DNA of 64,000 nucleotides. Source: Sphingobacterium sp. UBA5670. GTDB taxonomy: Bacteria > Bacteroidota > Bacteroidia > Sphingobacteriales > Sphingobacteriaceae. The first letter of the stretch is position 1. Each line of letters opens with the position of its first letter. The DNA is taken from positions 361-64,360 of the forward strand of contig NZ_DIIM01000014.1 of NCBI RefSeq assembly GCF_002420705.1, written 5' to 3'. The notes under the pieces are model-generated. The model was not told where the DNA came from. It made no database searches and was given only the letters and a program-made list of their open reading frames with translations. Positions 62,276 through 64,000 of this stretch are shown one piece after another. A program made the translations under genes and the position numbers.

Positions 62276-62587
62276 TTTTGCTGTTTTCAATAAAATGAAC
62301 ACCTTAGCGGTAAATGCTATTTCGGCGTTTTAAAACCTACTTTTGGTTTTCTGCGTCGTTATCAATGATTGCTGTTTGTCTTAACGAACATTTCATCGAT
62401 TAATTATTGCATTTGGATTTCTATTTAGGAATATTCTAATTCCATCTTCCTTTAATTCTTCCAAATATCGATTTTTAATTGGAAATACAGAAGTACAATA
62501 TGTAGAAAGATTATCCGAAACATCGTGACCTGTCAGATTCTGTACTATCCTTCACACAAACTTGGTTTATGTGAGGCCATTCCTAGG
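62276..62587. other. Gap between nadK and uppS with a frame-broken small gene
   Basis: About 310 bases. Its left part is AT-rich leader sequence for uppS. The right part (62393-62580) holds the coding trace listed separately. In related bacteria this position often carries an outer-membrane protein gene; no trace of such a gene was recognised. Confidence 0.45.
62393..62580 (-). pseudogene. Probable frameshifted small gene of unknown function
   Basis: An ATG at 62580 opens MASHKPSLCEG and a stop at about 62545. In the next frame 52 codons run without stop to 62393 and read like a real protein, including NLTGHDVSDNLSTYCTSV and FPIKNRYLEELKEDGIRIF, ending NPNAIINR. That frame has no proper start of its own. 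One single-base change near 62550 would join the two. It may be a pseudogene, a sequencing error or chance. Confidence 0.4.
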
Positions 62588-63472
62588 CTAATAGTTTCGG
62601 ACATCAATGCCCCAAAGCAATTTCTCCCTTAGTGTGCTGAAAAAGCTTTCATGGGGAAGTCTAATAAGATTAATAGTGAAAGGAGCCTGCTTAATTGTCA
62701 ATTTTACTGATGTATCAATGGACTCGTTTTTGGAATCACAGCTGAGTATGTATTGATTGCTCCGGCTTTCTATTTCCAATTCAAGGGTAAACTGATTCGA
62801 GATGACGATTGGTCTAACGTTGAGGTTGTGCGGTGAAATAGGGGTAATCACAAAGTTACCGCTCTCCGGCATAATAATTGGCCCGCCGCAACTTAATGAA
62901 TAAGCTGTAGATCCGGTCGGTGTAGCGATAATCAGACCATCTGCCCAGTAGGAGTTGAGCAGTTCACCATTGATGCGCGCATTGACGGTAATCATGGCCG
63001 AGCTATCATAACGAAATACAGTGATGTCATTTAGCGCATAGTGATTGCCCTGAAACAAATTAGCTTGTTCAGATTCTACAGAGAGTAACACACGCTTCTG
63101 TATACTAAAACGTTGGTTCAATATATCTTCGATCGCATCCTCAAAGTCATTTTTATTAATGGAAGCTAAAAAGCCCAGACGTCCGAAGTTTATTCCAGCA
63201 ATTGGGATTCCCGAATCTTTAATGAGGGAAACAGCAGATAGCATGGTGCCATCTCCGCCCAGACTCAGCATAATGTCAATATAATCTTTAATTTCCTGGT
63301 ATGTATTGTAGGTGGAGAAGTTAAAGGCACATTCGAATTGCGATATCAGAAATTCATGGAATGGATCGTACACCCAGATTTCAATATTTTTATCGACAAG
63401 ATATTCAAATAAGTGTTTCACATGTGGTATAACAGAGGGCTGAAACTCTCTTCCATATATTGCGATTCTCAT
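62588..63472 (-). CDS. nadK: NAD kinase
   Basis: Phosphorylates NAD to NADP with ATP in the cytoplasm. The 294-residue protein has the signatures SLGGDGTMLSAV (near residues 72-83), GINFGRLGFLA and DGLIIATPTGSTAYSLSCGG (near 178-197), all intact. It follows the CBS-domain gene on the same strand with a 49-base gap. Confidence 0.97.
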   Translation of the reverse strand: MRIAIYGREFQPSVIPHVKHLFEYLVDKNIEIWVYDPFHEFLISQFECAFNFSTYNTYQEIKDYIDIMLSLGGDGTMLSAVSLIKDSGIPIAGINFGRLGFLASINKNDFEDAIEDILNQRFSIQKRVLLSVESEQANLFQGNHYALNDITVFRYDSSAMITVNARINGELLNSYWADGLIIATPTGSTAYSLSCGGPIIMPESGNFVITPISPHNLNVRPIVISNQFTLELEIESRSNQYILSCDSKNESIDTSVKLTIKQAPFTINLIRLPHESFFSTLREKLLWGIDVRNY

Positions 63473-63521
63473 ATTGTTTTTAATTTATTGGCGCAAAGAT
63501 GAGAAAAAAAAATAATCCTAA

Positions 63522-64000
63522 TCAAATGTTAATGTAATTCATAAGCTGTTGATAACGGTCGGCCGTGTCGTCAAATGCAGCAACAGTATTGTGGGTTTCT
63601 AGAACTAAATAATTGTGCCTTAGGAATGAATTCAGCAATGCGTTGATATTTGACTTGTCGACTTTAAGGGTAACTTCAATATGGTCACTTTCCAAATTTA
63701 TTTTGGTCGCACAATTGAGGATTCTGCAATTGTCACTTTCCACAAGGTGTGCAATTTGTGAAAGCGAAAAATCATGCAATCCGATCGCGAGGACGATAAT
63801 AGCCCCAGATTCATTTTGCGATTGAATCGAACTGATAGCCTTTAATATATCTAGTTGTGTAGATACGCCTAGATATTTGTTTTCTTGATCCAGCACAGGA
63901 ATGATTGTACTATTATATACAGTGATCATCACTAAGGCGTCATAAGGGTGCTGATTGAATTTTAGCTGTATTGGGACTGTATTTATCTTGATGGATGAAA
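63522..64000 (-). CDS. CBS-domain protein, cut by the window end
   Basis: The frame is open to the last base, so the gene starts outside the window; the internal Met at 63932 is probably not the start. About 159 residues are visible. IIPVLDQENKYLGVSTQLDIL is the end of a CBS motif, preceded by FNQHPYDALVMITVYNST, the expected first part of the second CBS domain. The C-terminal 90 residues have an ACT-like pattern (ESGAIIVLAIGLHDFSLSQI). It is the usual neighbour of nadK in Bacteroidota; its ligand is unknown. Confidence 0.85.
   Translation of the reverse strand, partial: SSIKINTVPIQLKFNQHPYDALVMITVYNSTIIPVLDQENKYLGVSTQLDILKAISSIQSQNESGAIIVLAIGLHDFSLSQIAHLVESDNCRILNCATKINLESDHIEVTLKVDKSNINALLNSFLRHNYLVLETHNTVAAFDDTADRYQQLMNYINI

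Noticed and set aside
1..64000. CRISPR arrays, insertion sequences or prophage genes
   Set aside because: I saw no regular spaced repeats, transposase or integrase motifs, or phage structural genes on either strand.

Overview
The window looks like chromosomal DNA of a Bacteroidota bacterium, most likely of the Sphingobacteriaceae (Sphingobacterium-like). The evidence is moderate-to-low GC, start codons without Shine-Dalgarno sequences, promoter boxes of the Bacteroidota form (TTG or TTTG, then TAnnTTTG), a fused CcoN-CcoO oxidase subunit, a CBS-nadK-uppS-bamA-ompH-ompH cluster, PEP carboxylase, and polysaccharide enzymes of families GH97 and GH127. No insertion sequence, prophage or CRISPR array was seen. 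Most of the window is housekeeping DNA with clear rho-independent terminators.

Layout. 1-548 is a non-coding leader with two CRP/FNR-type palindromes and a promoter. 549-6332 is a cbb3 oxidase operon (ccoNO, ccoQ, ccoP, ccoG, a FixH-like gene and a SafE-like gene). 6490-10804 holds a cardiolipin synthase and a large MG2/TonB-plug surface protein. 11130-19057 holds thymidine kinase, an unknown acidic protein, a cytoplasmic BtuF-like protein, a YbaB protein, a UPF0173 hydrolase, an LpxH-like phosphoesterase, and a GlcNAc kinase next to a sugar permease. 19361-25827 holds rho, pssA, an Hpt protein, folK, sppA and pgk. 25991-31756 holds a DNase-I-fold enzyme, a large gluzincin/propeller/barrel protein and mgtE. 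32002-32360 carries three nearly identical tRNA-Asn genes. 32418-43970 holds a PfkB kinase, a cytochrome-b5-like protein, an ECF sigma factor, murB, a TetR regulator, ypdA, a FUSC transporter, ppc, a DUF4142 lipoprotein and a Ppx/GppA protein, followed by tRNA-Leu(GAG). 44129-47977 is the most accessory-looking part, with an 11-bp tandem repeat array, a small secreted cysteine-containing protein, a lipoprotein resembling the pore-forming core of cholesterol-dependent cytolysins but lacking their membrane-recognition domain, and SRPBCC and DinB proteins. 47978-52460 is a convergent GH97/GH127 pair. 52739-56876 holds a LOG protein, a membrane Fe-S electron-transfer pair and a TetR regulator. 57239-64000 is the outer-membrane biogenesis cluster (ompH, ompH, bamA, uppS, nadK, a partial CBS gene).

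The best candidates for new biology are the cytolysin-like lipoprotein without a C-terminal domain (45401-46426) and its repeat-rich surroundings; the secreted protein that joins a HESRH metalloprotease-like domain, a propeller and a barrel (26884-29733); a 60-bp dispersed repeat found twice (13681-13740, 14855-14914); the degraded copy of the GH97 tail behind its own stop codon; and a frame-broken small gene between nadK and uppS. All calls come from reading the sequence; no database search was run.
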